Assembly (NCBI GenBank): GCA_964539975.1
Contig: CAZIKK010000015.1
Coordinates: 1-60,608 of the forward strand
Length of the DNA stretch: 60,608 nt
Reading direction: 5' to 3'
DNA from: 38-11 sp964539975
Lineage (GTDB): Bacteria; Bacillota; Clostridia; Tissierellales; Dethiosulfatibacteraceae
Shown here piece after piece: positions 45,096-53,662 of the stretch (position 1 is its first letter; each line of letters opens with the position of its first letter). The translations under genes and the position numbers were made by a program. Below the pieces are notes generated by a model that ran no database searches, was not told the origin of the DNA, and saw only the letters and a program-made list of their open reading frames with translations.

Positions 45096-45854
45096 TTAGT
45101 TTTCATCGATTAAATTGTTCATATCAAAATATCCTTTGTTCTTTTGAATAATATAAGCAGCTGCTCTTAAAGCGCCTTCAGCGAAAACTTTTTTCGACAT
45201 AGCCGAGTGCTTTATCTCAAGAACCTCCTCATTGCCAGCAAATATTACCGTATGTTCTCCGTAATATGTTCCTCCTCGAATAGAGTGAACACCTATTTCA
45301 TCGGACTTTCTTTTTGTGCAATTGCCTTTTCTGCCATGTTGCATAAAGTATTGATTATTGTTGCATGCATTGATTTCCCTGCTAATAAGTTCGGCTGTTC
45401 CGCTAGGGGCATCCTTTTTTTGATTATGATGTTTTTCAATGATTTCTATGTCAAATTGATCTGACATCAACTTGGTTGCTTGTTTAAGAAGTTTTACCAT
45501 TACATTAATTCCATAAGACATATTCTCACTTCTAAAAACAGGAATCACTCGTGCCGCTGCTTGAATCCTTTCGTGATCTTTTTGATCGTAGCCGGTGGTG
45601 CAAAGCACTACCGGTGTTTTTCTTGCGATAGAAAACTCTAACAATTCTTCGAGAACTTCACTGCTTGAAAAATCTATTATTACGTCGATAGATTCTGTCA
45701 CTTCTTCAAATCTCTCATAAATGGGGTAAGTTCCAGCAGATAGCTTCCAATCTATCCCCGCTACAATATCAAACTGGTCTTGAAATGATACTAATTGAGA
45801 AACGACACCTCCCATTGCACCACTACAACCAACTAATAACACTTTTGTTCTCAT
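45096..45854 (-). CDS. dapB: 4-hydroxy-tetrahydrodipicolinate reductase
   Basis: The 252-residue NAD(P)H reductase has the Rossmann motif GCSGAMGG at the N-terminus, the catalytic HH pair in IEKHHNQKKDAPSGTA, and the C-terminal substrate domain. It follows dapA with a 4-base overlap and acts on the product of DapA. Confidence 0.97.
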   Translation of the reverse strand: MRTKVLLVGCSGAMGGVVSQLVSFQDQFDIVAGIDWKLSAGTYPIYERFEEVTESIDVIIDFSSSEVLEELLEFSIARKTPVVLCTTGYDQKDHERIQAAARVIPVFRSENMSYGINVMVKLLKQATKLMSDQFDIEIIEKHHNQKKDAPSGTAELISREINACNNNQYFMQHGRKGNCTKRKSDEIGVHSIRGGTYYGEHTVIFAGNEEVLEIKHSAMSKKVFAEGALRAAAYIIQKNKGYFDMNNLIDEN

Positions 45855-46741
45855 TCTTTCACCACCTTTAATCCGATTCGATTCATAGCTTCTCTAAGCT
45901 TTATCTCATTCTCTGGTGCCATCTCACACAAAGGCAATCTAAACCCACCAACTTTATGCCCCATACAATTCAGAGCTGTTTTAACGGGAATAGGGTTGGT
46001 TTCGATGAATAGATTATGTATGAAATCCATCAAATCTAATTGCATCATTCTAGCTTCTTCTGTTTCTCCTAACAGGTACTTTTCGACCATTTTTTGTGTT
46101 TCAAATGGCAGTACATTTGATAAAACTGAAATAACACCTACCCCACCAAGAGAGAGAATTGGAATAATCATATCATCATTTCCAGAATAAACAACAAAAT
46201 CATTCCCTGATATCTTGCTGATTAAATCTGCTGTGTAAACTATGTCACCCGTTGCATCTTTCAAAGCCGCAATCCTCGGATGTTTTGATAGTTCAACTAC
46301 AGTATCTACGTCCATTTTAAGGCCTGTTCTAGAAGGCACATTGTATAGAATAATTGGTTTCTCAACATTGTTAGCCAAATATTGATAATGTTTCACTAAT
46401 CCTTTTTGAGTTGTTTTGTTATAATAGGGTGTCACCATCATCAATGCGTCCACCCCGACTTTGTCTGCGTATTGACTAAGCTGAAGTCCATATTCTGTGT
46501 CATTACTACCTGTCCCAGCGATCACAGGTACTCTCCCATCAACTTTCTCGACACAAAATTTGATAACTTCCTTATGTTCTTTGTCATTAAGTGTTGCGCC
46601 TTCTCCCGTTGTGCCACATGTAACAATCCCTTGGATGCCTTCTTTGATTTGCCAGTCGATTAATTCTCCATACTTTTCAAAATCTACTTTCCCATTATTA
46701 AATGGTGTTACCAATGCTGTTGCTGCTCCTTTAAAAATCAT
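45851..46741 (-). CDS. dapA: 4-hydroxy-tetrahydrodipicolinate synthase
   Basis: I start at 46741 (296 residues), with GGAGG 5 bases before MIFKGAATALVTPF. The Schiff-base Lys161 is in AALKDATGD and the catalytic triad tyrosine in YNVPSRTG. It condenses pyruvate and aspartate semialdehyde, the committed step of lysine/DAP synthesis. It is the first gene after the lysine riboswitch, which controls the dapA-dapB-dapH run. Confidence 0.97.
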   Translation of the reverse strand: MIFKGAATALVTPFNNGKVDFEKYGELIDWQIKEGIQGIVTCGTTGEGATLNDKEHKEVIKFCVEKVDGRVPVIAGTGSNDTEYGLQLSQYADKVGVDALMMVTPYYNKTTQKGLVKHYQYLANNVEKPIILYNVPSRTGLKMDVDTVVELSKHPRIAALKDATGDIVYTADLISKISGNDFVVYSGNDDMIIPILSLGGVGVISVLSNVLPFETQKMVEKYLLGETEEARMMQLDLMDFIHNLFIETNPIPVKTALNCMGHKVGGFRLPLCEMAPENEIKLREAMNRIGLKVVKE

Positions 46742-46820
46742 TTCCGCCTCCATTTATTTTTTAGGCAAGTAATCAAGTTTTCTGTTAAATCTCAAAGACA
46801 GGTAAACGTCTTTATGAGTC

Positions 46821-46857
46821 AAAAATAATCCCCTTCACAACAAAAAGAAGGGGATTT
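46821..46857 (-). terminator. Second hairpin after the lysine riboswitch
   Basis: AATCCCCTTC pairs with GAAGGGGATT around a 10-base loop, followed in the transcript by ATTTTTG. It looks like a full intrinsic terminator in tandem with the first one 10 bases upstream; whether it or the first is the switch is unknown. Confidence 0.75.
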
Positions 46858-46863
46858 GCTCTA

Positions 46864-46890
46864 ACAAAAAAGCCATGAGTAAAACTCATG
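46864..46890 (-). terminator. First hairpin after the lysine riboswitch
   Basis: CATGAGT and ACTCATG with a 3-4 base loop, then GC and six T residues. It lies about 30 bases after the aptamer and is the expected lysine-responsive terminator. Confidence 0.8.
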
Positions 46891-46918
46891 ACAAAACATC
46901 ATTGATTCTTACCCCAAA

Positions 46919-47061
46919 TGTACGGTAGCACTCCCTTCCACGGTGGGTTCCGTTTCGGACAGTTCTGCATTTATTCAATGCAGACCCAACATACTATATA
47001 TGCTTCGGCGACAGTCCCTTTCCATCAGTACTATTGACATGCCGCGGCCTCTAACCATACA
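46919..47061 (-). ncRNA. Lysine riboswitch (L box) aptamer
   Basis: The minus strand carries the lysine aptamer core: TTAGAGGCCGCGGC, GGACTGTCGCCGAAG, and GAGTGCTACCG near the 3' end. The P1 helix is TGTATGG (47055-47061) pairing with CCGTACA (46919-46925, one G-U). Lysine binding would favour the downstream terminators and shut off dapA-dapB-dapH. Confidence 0.92.
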
Positions 47062-47077
47062 CTATTTGATTTTCATC

Positions 47078-47106
47078 ATGTTAACAAATAACGCACCCTT
47101 TGTCAA
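47078..47106 (-). promoter_or_regulatory. Promoter of the lysine riboswitch-dap transcript
   Basis: TTGACA (47101-47106), 17 bases, TAACAT (47078-47083). It is close to the end of the oxidoreductase gamma-subunit gene, separating the two operons. Confidence 0.65.
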
Positions 47107-47122
47107 CTTCTATTTTATCTCT

Positions 47123-47662
47123 TTAACTTACTGCCTCTGCACCTTTTTTTAAGGCCTCCTTATTTAATTCAAGAAATTTTGATTTATCTTCGCCAAACAC
47201 TTGTGTGAAAGCCTGTAAAACAGAGTCTTGGTTCACCACTTCTGTAAGTTCTATCAATGCACCCAACATCACCATATTGGCAGCTTTTACATTTCCAATT
47301 GAAGCTGCAATTTCATTAGCATCCACATAGAAAACTTCAATGTCTTCACGGGAAGCTTTTTTTGCCACCAGCGAACTGTTAACCAAAAACTTTCCTCCTC
47401 TTTCAAGGTGACTCTCAAATTTTTCCATAGAAGGTAAGTTCATCACAATAGCGGCCGTTGCATCATCTGTTAAGACTGGCGAGCCTATCAGTTGATCCGA
47501 AACAATAACATCGCAATTAGCCGTTCCACCACGCATTTCAGGTCCATATGAGGGTAGCCAAGTTACTTGTTTGTTCTCCAACATCCCTGCATAAGCAATC
47601 AGTTTTCCGATTGCCATTACTCCTTGACCACCAAAACCGGCAACAATTATTTTCTCAATCAT
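47123..47662 (-). CDS. 2-oxoacid:ferredoxin oxidoreductase gamma subunit
   Basis: The 179-residue subunit has the N-terminal GFGGQGVMAIGKLIAYAG motif and belongs to the gamma family of four-subunit VOR/KOR enzymes. In the complex it contributes to CoA handling. The start overlaps the beta stop (4 bases). It is the last gene of the sigma-54 operon. Confidence 0.9.
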   Translation of the reverse strand: MIEKIIVAGFGGQGVMAIGKLIAYAGMLENKQVTWLPSYGPEMRGGTANCDVIVSDQLIGSPVLTDDATAAIVMNLPSMEKFESHLERGGKFLVNSSLVAKKASREDIEVFYVDANEIAASIGNVKAANMVMLGALIELTEVVNQDSVLQAFTQVFGEDKSKFLELNKEALKKGAEAVS

Positions 47663-48420
47663 TTTCTCACTCCCCCATTTATATCATCTCTGAAGTTGCC
47701 AAGAGGAAAATAAGGAATCAAACTCTCCTTGACCCAATTTAGTGCATCAACAGGTTTCATGCCCCAATTTGTTGGGCAAGTGGATAAAATCTCAACAATC
47801 GAAAATCCTTTACCTTCCAGTTGATACTGAAAAGCCTTTGTGATAGCTCTTTTTGCTTTTCTTATTTCTGCAGGACTGTGAACAGATACTCGCTCAACAA
47901 ATCTAGCTCCATCAATTGTGGCGATCATCTCTGAAACTTTAAGTGGCTTGCCACAAACGGATTCATTTCTTCCCTCAGGAGATGTGGTTGATTTCTGTCC
48001 TACAAGAGTGGTTGGAGCCATTTGACCTCCTGTCATGCCATATATGGCGTTGTTTACAAAAATCGTTGTTATTTTTTCTCCTCTATGTGCTGCATGTATG
48101 ATTTCGGCTGTTCCAATTGAAGCAAGATCTCCATCTCCTTGATAGGTAAACACCACATTATCAGGTCTAACACGTTTAACCCCTGTCGCCACGGCTGGCG
48201 CTCTTCCGTGAGCCGCTTGATGGATGTCGCAATTGAGGTATTTATACGCTAGGGCTGAACATCCAACTGGAATAACACCAATAGCATTTCCTAAAATATC
48301 TAATTCAACCAATACTTCTCCAAGTATTTTATGAATGACGCCATGTGTACATCCTGGACAATAATGGAATTCTACATCTGTCAACGCTTTTGTTTTTGCA
48401 TATACCACGCTTCCCATCAT
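47659..48420 (-). CDS. 2-oxoacid:ferredoxin oxidoreductase beta (TPP) subunit
   Basis: The thiamine-diphosphate subunit, 253 residues. The TPP/Mg motif is GDGDLASIGTAEIIHAAHRGEKITTIFVNN (GDG...NN form). Cys residues in YCPGCTHG near the N-terminus and CPTN later could be cluster ligands. Together with the alpha subunit it decarboxylates a 2-oxoacid to an acyl-CoA. Substrate, branched-chain or 2-oxoglutarate, cannot be fixed from sequence; the operon partners favour branched-chain acids. Confidence 0.9.
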   Translation of the reverse strand: MMGSVVYAKTKALTDVEFHYCPGCTHGVIHKILGEVLVELDILGNAIGVIPVGCSALAYKYLNCDIHQAAHGRAPAVATGVKRVRPDNVVFTYQGDGDLASIGTAEIIHAAHRGEKITTIFVNNAIYGMTGGQMAPTTLVGQKSTTSPEGRNESVCGKPLKVSEMIATIDGARFVERVSVHSPAEIRKAKRAITKAFQYQLEGKGFSIVEILSTCPTNWGMKPVDALNWVKESLIPYFPLGNFRDDINGGVRK

Positions 48421-49478
48421 ATCTCCTCTCCCAATATTTTTTTGATGCTATCTATCACTCCTGCTGGCGTTGGCACCAATCCTCCACTTTTCCCGTAAAA
48501 ACTAGTTTTCCATCTCCCATTGGATGCGATTTTGACATCATCTATCATTTGACCCATGCTCATCTCAACAGTTAAAATGCCCTTCACATTGGTATTGATT
48601 TGATCAAATGCTTTTTCAGGAAATGGCCATAATGTGATGGGTCTAATCAAACCAACTTTAATATTTTCTTTTTTTAACGTCTCAATAGCGTTTTTAACAA
48701 TCCGTGATGTCGTTCCATATGCCACACATACAACATCCGCCTCTTCTAAATCCACTGCTTCAAAACGCACCTCTTTATCCACTATGGCATTATATTTTTT
48801 TTCTAATTTTAGATTATGCGCGTACAACAGCTCTGGTTCGAGATATAAAGAATTAATAATATTGGGTTCTCTTTTTTCCTTTGTTCCATCTGTTATCCAG
48901 TCTTTAGCTGGCAAATCCTGCTTCTTAATTTCTTTGAATGTCACTGCTTCCATCATTTGACCAAGCATTCCATCTCCCAGTATCAATACCGGAATTCGAT
49001 AAATATCTGCTTTGTCAAACGCCTCCACAGTTAGATCTACCATTTCTTGGATGGAAGCCGGCGCATAAACAATATGTCTATAATCTCCGTTTCCTCCTCC
49101 TCGGGTTGCTTGGAAATAATCAGCTTGACTCGGCTGTATGCTTCCTAGTCCAGGTCCTCCTCTCATCATATTGACGATGACACAAGGCAATTCTGCTCCA
49201 GCAATATAAGAAATTCCCTCTTGTTTCAATGACATCCCAGGACTTGACGAAGAGGTCATCACTCTACCACCGGCTCCTGAAGCACCATATACCATGTTAA
49301 TCGCAGCAACCTCACTTTCAGCTTGCAAAAAAACGCCTCCCACTTTTGGCAATTCTTTTGACATATATTCTGGAATCTCATTCTGTGGCGTTATTGGATA
49401 CCCGAAAAAAAATCTGCATCCTGCGCGAATAGCCGCTTCACAAATCGCCTCATTTCCTTTCATCAATACTTTTTTCAT
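48417..49478 (-). CDS. vorB: 2-oxoacid:ferredoxin oxidoreductase alpha subunit
   Basis: The 353-residue alpha subunit begins MKGNEAICEAAIRAGCRFFFGYPITPQNE, the conserved N-terminal segment of VorB/KorA. A GGAGG precedes the ATG at 49478. It overlaps the ferredoxin gene by 29 bases and the beta gene by 4, so the four subunits are translated together. The symbol follows the 3-methyl-2-oxobutanoate oxidoreductase naming and is an inference. Confidence 0.88.
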   Translation of the reverse strand: MKKVLMKGNEAICEAAIRAGCRFFFGYPITPQNEIPEYMSKELPKVGGVFLQAESEVAAINMVYGASGAGGRVMTSSSSPGMSLKQEGISYIAGAELPCVIVNMMRGGPGLGSIQPSQADYFQATRGGGNGDYRHIVYAPASIQEMVDLTVEAFDKADIYRIPVLILGDGMLGQMMEAVTFKEIKKQDLPAKDWITDGTKEKREPNIINSLYLEPELLYAHNLKLEKKYNAIVDKEVRFEAVDLEEADVVCVAYGTTSRIVKNAIETLKKENIKVGLIRPITLWPFPEKAFDQINTNVKGILTVEMSMGQMIDDVKIASNGRWKTSFYGKSGGLVPTPAGVIDSIKKILGEEI

Positions 49479-49704
49479 CTACATCCTCCCCAATCTTCTC
49501 TACTTTTATAACAGAATCTGGACACATTATTGCGCAGTTCCCACAAGCTATGCATGCATGCATTTTTATAATATAAGCTGGATTATACCCCTTTATGTTG
49601 CTTTTTGTTTCATCTAATGCAATGATTTTTTTTGGGCATGCTACCACACACAATCCACAACCTTTGCATCGATCTACATCAAAAATCACATTCCCTTTTG
49701 CCAT
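49450..49704 (-). CDS. Ferredoxin-type delta subunit, 2x[4Fe-4S]
   Basis: An 84-residue protein with two CxxCxxCxxxCP motifs (CKGCGLCVVACP and CIACGNCAIMCP). It is the electron-transfer subunit of the oxidoreductase and passes electrons to free ferredoxin. It starts the four-subunit block, 54 bases after buk. Confidence 0.92.
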   Translation of the reverse strand: MAKGNVIFDVDRCKGCGLCVVACPKKIIALDETKSNIKGYNPAYIIKMHACIACGNCAIMCPDSVIKVEKIGEDVDEKSIDERK

Positions 49705-49758
49705 TTCAAACCTCCATAAGGATTTTATAGTGTCAAACCTAATCTACTCTATATATGT

Positions 49759-50823
49759 TTAATCATATATTCTAGCTTTCTCTTTTCCTTTGAGTATCCT
49801 CAAACCGCCTTCTGCTAAAGCTCGCATTTCATCCTCACCTGGGAATACCATTACTTTTGAAATGAAATCGACTCTCTTTTTAATCCATGAAACAAATTCA
49901 TCATCATGAGCAATCCCACCTGTGATGATTATGGCATCAACTTTTCCTTGCAATACAGCTGCACTGGCGGCGATTTCTTTTGCGACCTGATAAGCCATCC
50001 CTTCATAAATTAATGCCGCATTCACATCCCCTGATGCCATCATCTCTTTTACGACTTTTGCATTGTTTGTCCCTAAATAGGCTGTTAATCCACCATTTCC
50101 TTTAACCATTTTTTTCATCTCATTTAGGCTTGTTTTTCCTGAATAAGCCGTGTTTATCACATCTCCTATTGGCAATGTGCCACTTCTTTCAGGCGAAAAT
50201 GGGCCCTCCCCATCCAAGGCATTGTTAACATCTATCACTCTTCCTTTTTTATGCGTTCCTACAGAAATGCCACCACCTAAATGCGCCACAATTAAGTTAA
50301 TGTCAGAATAACACCGTCCTATAATATCAGCGGCGCGTCTACCAACTGCCTTTTGGTTCAATGCATGGAAAATACTTTTCCTTTCAAATCGAGGGTGTCC
50401 TGAGAGCCTTGCAATAGGCTCCATTTCATCTACAACAACTGGATCTACAATGAATGAAAAAAGATTATAAGGTTTGGAAATCTCATAAGCTAATATGCCG
50501 CCAAGATTAGACGCATGCTGACCCCTCTTGCTCTCTTTCAAATCTTCTAGCATTTTTTCATTTACTTCATATGTCCCACTTGGAATTGGTTTAAGCAATC
50601 CTCCTCTTCCAACCACGGCTGACAATGTCTTTAAATCAAATTGATGTTCTTCTAATGTTTTGACAATGATTTCTTTTCTAAATTCCAATTCATCTAATAT
50701 GCTGTCATAAAGTGCTATCTCCTCAGAAGTATGTCGAATGGTTGTTTCGAACAAAACTTCCAATTCATCGTAAAGTGCTATCTTTGTGGATGTAGATCCT
50801 GGATTAATTATTAATTGCTTCAT
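49759..50823 (-). CDS. buk: Butyrate kinase
   Basis: An ASKHA-fold acyl kinase of 354 residues that makes ATP from butyryl (or branched) phosphate. The N-terminal PGSTSTKIA phosphate loop, VAHLGGGISVGTHKKG and TGGIAHD are the expected motifs. It lies 9 bases after ptb. With the ferredoxin oxidoreductase it completes the conversion of a 2-oxoacid to an acid plus ATP. Confidence 0.95.
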   Translation of the reverse strand: MKQLIINPGSTSTKIALYDELEVLFETTIRHTSEEIALYDSILDELEFRKEIIVKTLEEHQFDLKTLSAVVGRGGLLKPIPSGTYEVNEKMLEDLKESKRGQHASNLGGILAYEISKPYNLFSFIVDPVVVDEMEPIARLSGHPRFERKSIFHALNQKAVGRRAADIIGRCYSDINLIVAHLGGGISVGTHKKGRVIDVNNALDGEGPFSPERSGTLPIGDVINTAYSGKTSLNEMKKMVKGNGGLTAYLGTNNAKVVKEMMASGDVNAALIYEGMAYQVAKEIAASAAVLQGKVDAIIITGGIAHDDEFVSWIKKRVDFISKVMVFPGEDEMRALAEGGLRILKGKEKARIYD

Positions 50824-50832
50824 AATTGCCTC

Positions 50833-51726
50833 CTACGCATGTAATAATGCCAATGCAATTGAATTTAATTTAGAAATGTTGGAATCTGCTCGTGAAGTTA
50901 AAATAATGGGTGCTTTCGCTCCTAAAATAATTCCTGCAGATTCTGCTTGAGCTAAAAATGTCATCGCTTTATACAAAACATTTCCTGATTCGATTTGTGG
51001 CATCAACAAGATATCCGCATCTCCTGCGACTTCATGTTTGATACCCTTATGTAGCGCAGCCTCTCGTGAAATCGCATTATCCAAAGCAAATGGTCCCCCC
51101 ACTAGACATCCTGATATGATCCCTTCTTCATTCAGTTTGACCAATTTTTCAGCATCAACCGTATGTCTCATACTTGTCGAAACGGATTCTTTGGCACAAA
51201 TCACTGCGCATTTCGGTCTAGCTATCCCTAATGAATGAGCCAAACCAACTGCATTCTCAAGTATTTGTCTTTTCTTATCCAACTCAGGCTCTATGTTCAT
51301 AGCTGCATCGGTCACAATCAGCATTTTATGATATGTCTTGACAGAAAAAACAGCTGCATGACTTAAAACATTTCCCGTTCTAAGTCCAATATCCTTATCA
51401 AGAACAGCTTTTAGAATAACAGAAGTGTCCACCATTCCCTTCATTAAAGCATCTGCTTTTCCTTTGCTAACCAACTCTACAGCCCTTCTCGCTGCCAAAT
51501 TTTTATCTGGTTCATCAATGATCCAAGTATCTTCCAAAGAGAATGCCAGATCATTAGCTATCTGTATAATTTCTTTTTTGTCTCCAACCAAAATTGCTTT
51601 TGCCATTTGAATTTCAATTGACTTTTTTACTGCTTCTAAAACAGATCTGTCTTGAGCCACCGCTACAGAAACCGTTTTAACTTCAGCTTTTATAACTTGA
51701 TCCATTATTTGTCCAAAGTTTTTCAT
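50833..51726 (-). CDS. ptb: Phosphate butyryltransferase
   Basis: The 297-residue phosphotransacylase exchanges the CoA of butyryl-CoA (or a branched acyl-CoA) for phosphate. Motifs include DAAMNIEPELDKKRQI and the C-terminal PIILTSRADS common to the PTA/PTB superfamily. It is the first gene after the sigma-54 promoter at 51774-51789. Its length is normal and the start has a GGAG site. Confidence 0.93.
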   Translation of the reverse strand: MKNFGQIMDQVIKAEVKTVSVAVAQDRSVLEAVKKSIEIQMAKAILVGDKKEIIQIANDLAFSLEDTWIIDEPDKNLAARRAVELVSKGKADALMKGMVDTSVILKAVLDKDIGLRTGNVLSHAAVFSVKTYHKMLIVTDAAMNIEPELDKKRQILENAVGLAHSLGIARPKCAVICAKESVSTSMRHTVDAEKLVKLNEEGIISGCLVGGPFALDNAISREAALHKGIKHEVAGDADILLMPQIESGNVLYKAMTFLAQAESAGIILGAKAPIILTSRADSNISKLNSIALALLHA

Positions 51727-51773
51727 TTTTTCTCCTTCTTCGACAATAATTTGCCATCTCTCTTGTTTTTATA

Positions 51774-51789
51774 AGCAAAGTTCATGCCA
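51774..51789 (-). promoter_or_regulatory. Sigma-54 promoter of ptb-buk-vor
   Basis: On the minus strand TGGCAT (51784-51789), 5 bases, TTGCT (51774-51778). The GG and GC dinucleotides are 12 bases apart as in -24/-12 promoters. Only the last base of TGGCAC differs from consensus. It lies about 48 bases before the ptb ATG. Confidence 0.82.
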
Positions 51790-51879
51790 AAATCCTCAAA
51801 AAATTCAGCTTCTCAATGCCACGTAACAACAGGATCTCAAAACATGGTCTATCCTACCAAATTTATAAGAAAAATCTTG

Positions 51880-51899
51880 CATGCAAATACTTGCGCAAA
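51880..51899. promoter_or_regulatory. Second upstream activator site
   Basis: ATGCAAATACTTGCGCA, a partial copy of the palindrome at 51907-51926: one half (TTGCGCAA) matches at 7 of 8 bases, the other half is degenerate (GCATGCAA). The centre lies about 28 bases from that of the first site. Confidence 0.55.
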
Positions 51900-51906
51900 C
51901 TAAAAA

Positions 51907-51926
51907 GTGCGCAAGTATTTGCGCAC
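51907..51926. promoter_or_regulatory. First upstream activator site
   Basis: A perfect inverted repeat: GTGCGCAA, four bases, TTGCGCAC. It lies about 120 bases upstream of the -24 element, in the position of an enhancer for a Fis-type activator, and its end abuts the stop codon of the activator gene. Binding by that activator is inferred. Confidence 0.65.
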
Positions 51927-51927
51927 T

Positions 51928-53640
51928 TCACTGAATATTGTATTTCTGAAATTTATAGTACAGACTCCTTATCGAAATACCCAACATTTTAGCAGTCTTT
52001 ACTTTGTTTTCACCTGATTGAACATACGATTGTTCAATATACTTCTTTTCATACTGACTTAGTGCCTCGGTAAGATTGCTTTCACCATACCCTTCTGAAA
52101 CTTTTACCCACACTTTATCTGTATCTTCTGTTTTTTTCACCAATCCAGGTAAATGGCTAAGTCGTATCGTTTTTTCATGTATATTCATATTAATCATTGC
52201 TCTACCTATCACATTTTCAAGTTCACGCACATTCCCAGGCCAATGATAGTTTTTTAAGGTTTCTATAGCCTCTCTATCTATGTCTTTCACTAACCTGCCG
52301 TACTCAATGTTGTACTTATTGATAAAGCGATCAGCCAGCAAGGGCACATCCTCAAGTCTATCTCTTAAAGGTGGTATCTCGATAGGAAAAACATTTAGCC
52401 GATAATACAGATCCTCTCTAAATTTTTTTTGTTGCACACATTCCAACAAATCTTCATGCGTAGCAGATATAACTCTCACGTTTACATGGATAGGTTTAAG
52501 TCCACCCACACGTGTTATCTCTTTTTCTTGCAACACTCTTAACAATTTGACTTGCGTGTTATTGTTTACTTCAGATATTTCATCCAAAAAAATCGTTCCA
52601 TTGTTTGCCTCTTCAAACAGTCCACTCTTACCGCCTTTCTTTGCTCCAGTAAAAGCACCTTCTTCATATCCAAAAAGTTCACTTTCCAATAATGTTTCTG
52701 GTATCGCTGCACAATTCACGCGAACAAATTTATTGTTTTTTCTGCTACTTTCATTGTGTATTGCATGAGCAAACAATTCTTTCCCTGTTCCACTTTCTCC
52801 TTTCAACAAAACGGTCGCAGGTACATTAGATGCTTTTGTTAGCTGTTCCTTTGCTTGTAAAATAGCACTGCTATTTCCAATGATGTCGACCAATGTGTAC
52901 TTTGCCGATAGTTCTCTTATCCGTTGATGCGCTTCTGACAATTTGTCTGTCAACTGGCGTATCTCGCTGATATCGTGCAAAATGACAACACTTCCTTTTA
53001 ATTCACCTTTCACGATTATCGGTGCACCTCGAGCTATGACTGTTTTTCCACTTGGTTTGATCGCCATTCTAGTATTAGATACAGGCCTTCTAGTTCTTAG
53101 AACTTTTAAATGAATGCTTTCTCCTTGCTTGATATCAAAACCAGCAGGTTTGCCATATATTTCGTCTGCTTCAATGCCAGTGATTCTAGTGTATGCTGGA
53201 TTCACCATAATATGGTTCCCGTATTCATCAACCACACTAATTGCATCTTGAACCGCCTCAAACACTGCTTGCAACAAACTCTTGTATTCGTTAAGTGAGC
53301 TTAGTTGCTTGTCTAGGTTGTAAATATCCGTCACATTTCTAAAAACAGCTATTGCACCAACTACTTTACCCATTGCATCTTTAATGGGGATACGGCTTGT
53401 GATAATTTCATAATCTCTTAACTGTTGCTGCCATTCTAATTCATGTTGACCTGTATTTAAAACATGTGGTAACCGTGTGTTGACCACAATGTCCTCCACC
53501 GGCTTTCCTATTGCATCTTTTCTCGGTATTCCTACCAGTTTTTCTGCTTGTTGATTATAAAGGGTGATTCTACAATTCTCATCAATAGCAATAACACCAT
53601 CATTTGTTGATGTCAAAAAAACTTCCAGCTCTTTTTTCAT
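51928..53640 (-). CDS. Sigma-54-dependent activator with two PAS domains (BkdR-like)
   Basis: I start at 53640 (570 residues) with GGGGGTGA upstream; the frame extends to 53676 and would overlap cdaR. Domains: PAS 1 (about 5-110), PAS 2 (about 125-225), sigma-54 AAA+ with Walker A GESGTGKE (281-288) and the sigma-contact loop GAFTGA (328-333), and a C-terminal Fis-type HTH (about 530-568, KTAKMLGISIRSLYYKF). The PAS domains suggest a small-molecule or redox signal. It lies next to the sigma-54 promoter, so it most likely activates ptb-buk-vor, as BkdR does for the bkd operon of Bacillus. Confidence 0.9.
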   Translation of the reverse strand: MKKELEVFLTSTNDGVIAIDENCRITLYNQQAEKLVGIPRKDAIGKPVEDIVVNTRLPHVLNTGQHELEWQQQLRDYEIITSRIPIKDAMGKVVGAIAVFRNVTDIYNLDKQLSSLNEYKSLLQAVFEAVQDAISVVDEYGNHIMVNPAYTRITGIEADEIYGKPAGFDIKQGESIHLKVLRTRRPVSNTRMAIKPSGKTVIARGAPIIVKGELKGSVVILHDISEIRQLTDKLSEAHQRIRELSAKYTLVDIIGNSSAILQAKEQLTKASNVPATVLLKGESGTGKELFAHAIHNESSRKNNKFVRVNCAAIPETLLESELFGYEEGAFTGAKKGGKSGLFEEANNGTIFLDEISEVNNNTQVKLLRVLQEKEITRVGGLKPIHVNVRVISATHEDLLECVQQKKFREDLYYRLNVFPIEIPPLRDRLEDVPLLADRFINKYNIEYGRLVKDIDREAIETLKNYHWPGNVRELENVIGRAMINMNIHEKTIRLSHLPGLVKKTEDTDKVWVKVSEGYGESNLTEALSQYEKKYIEQSYVQSGENKVKTAKMLGISIRSLYYKFQKYNIQ

Positions 53641-53662
53641 TTCAGACTCACCCCCAAAAATG

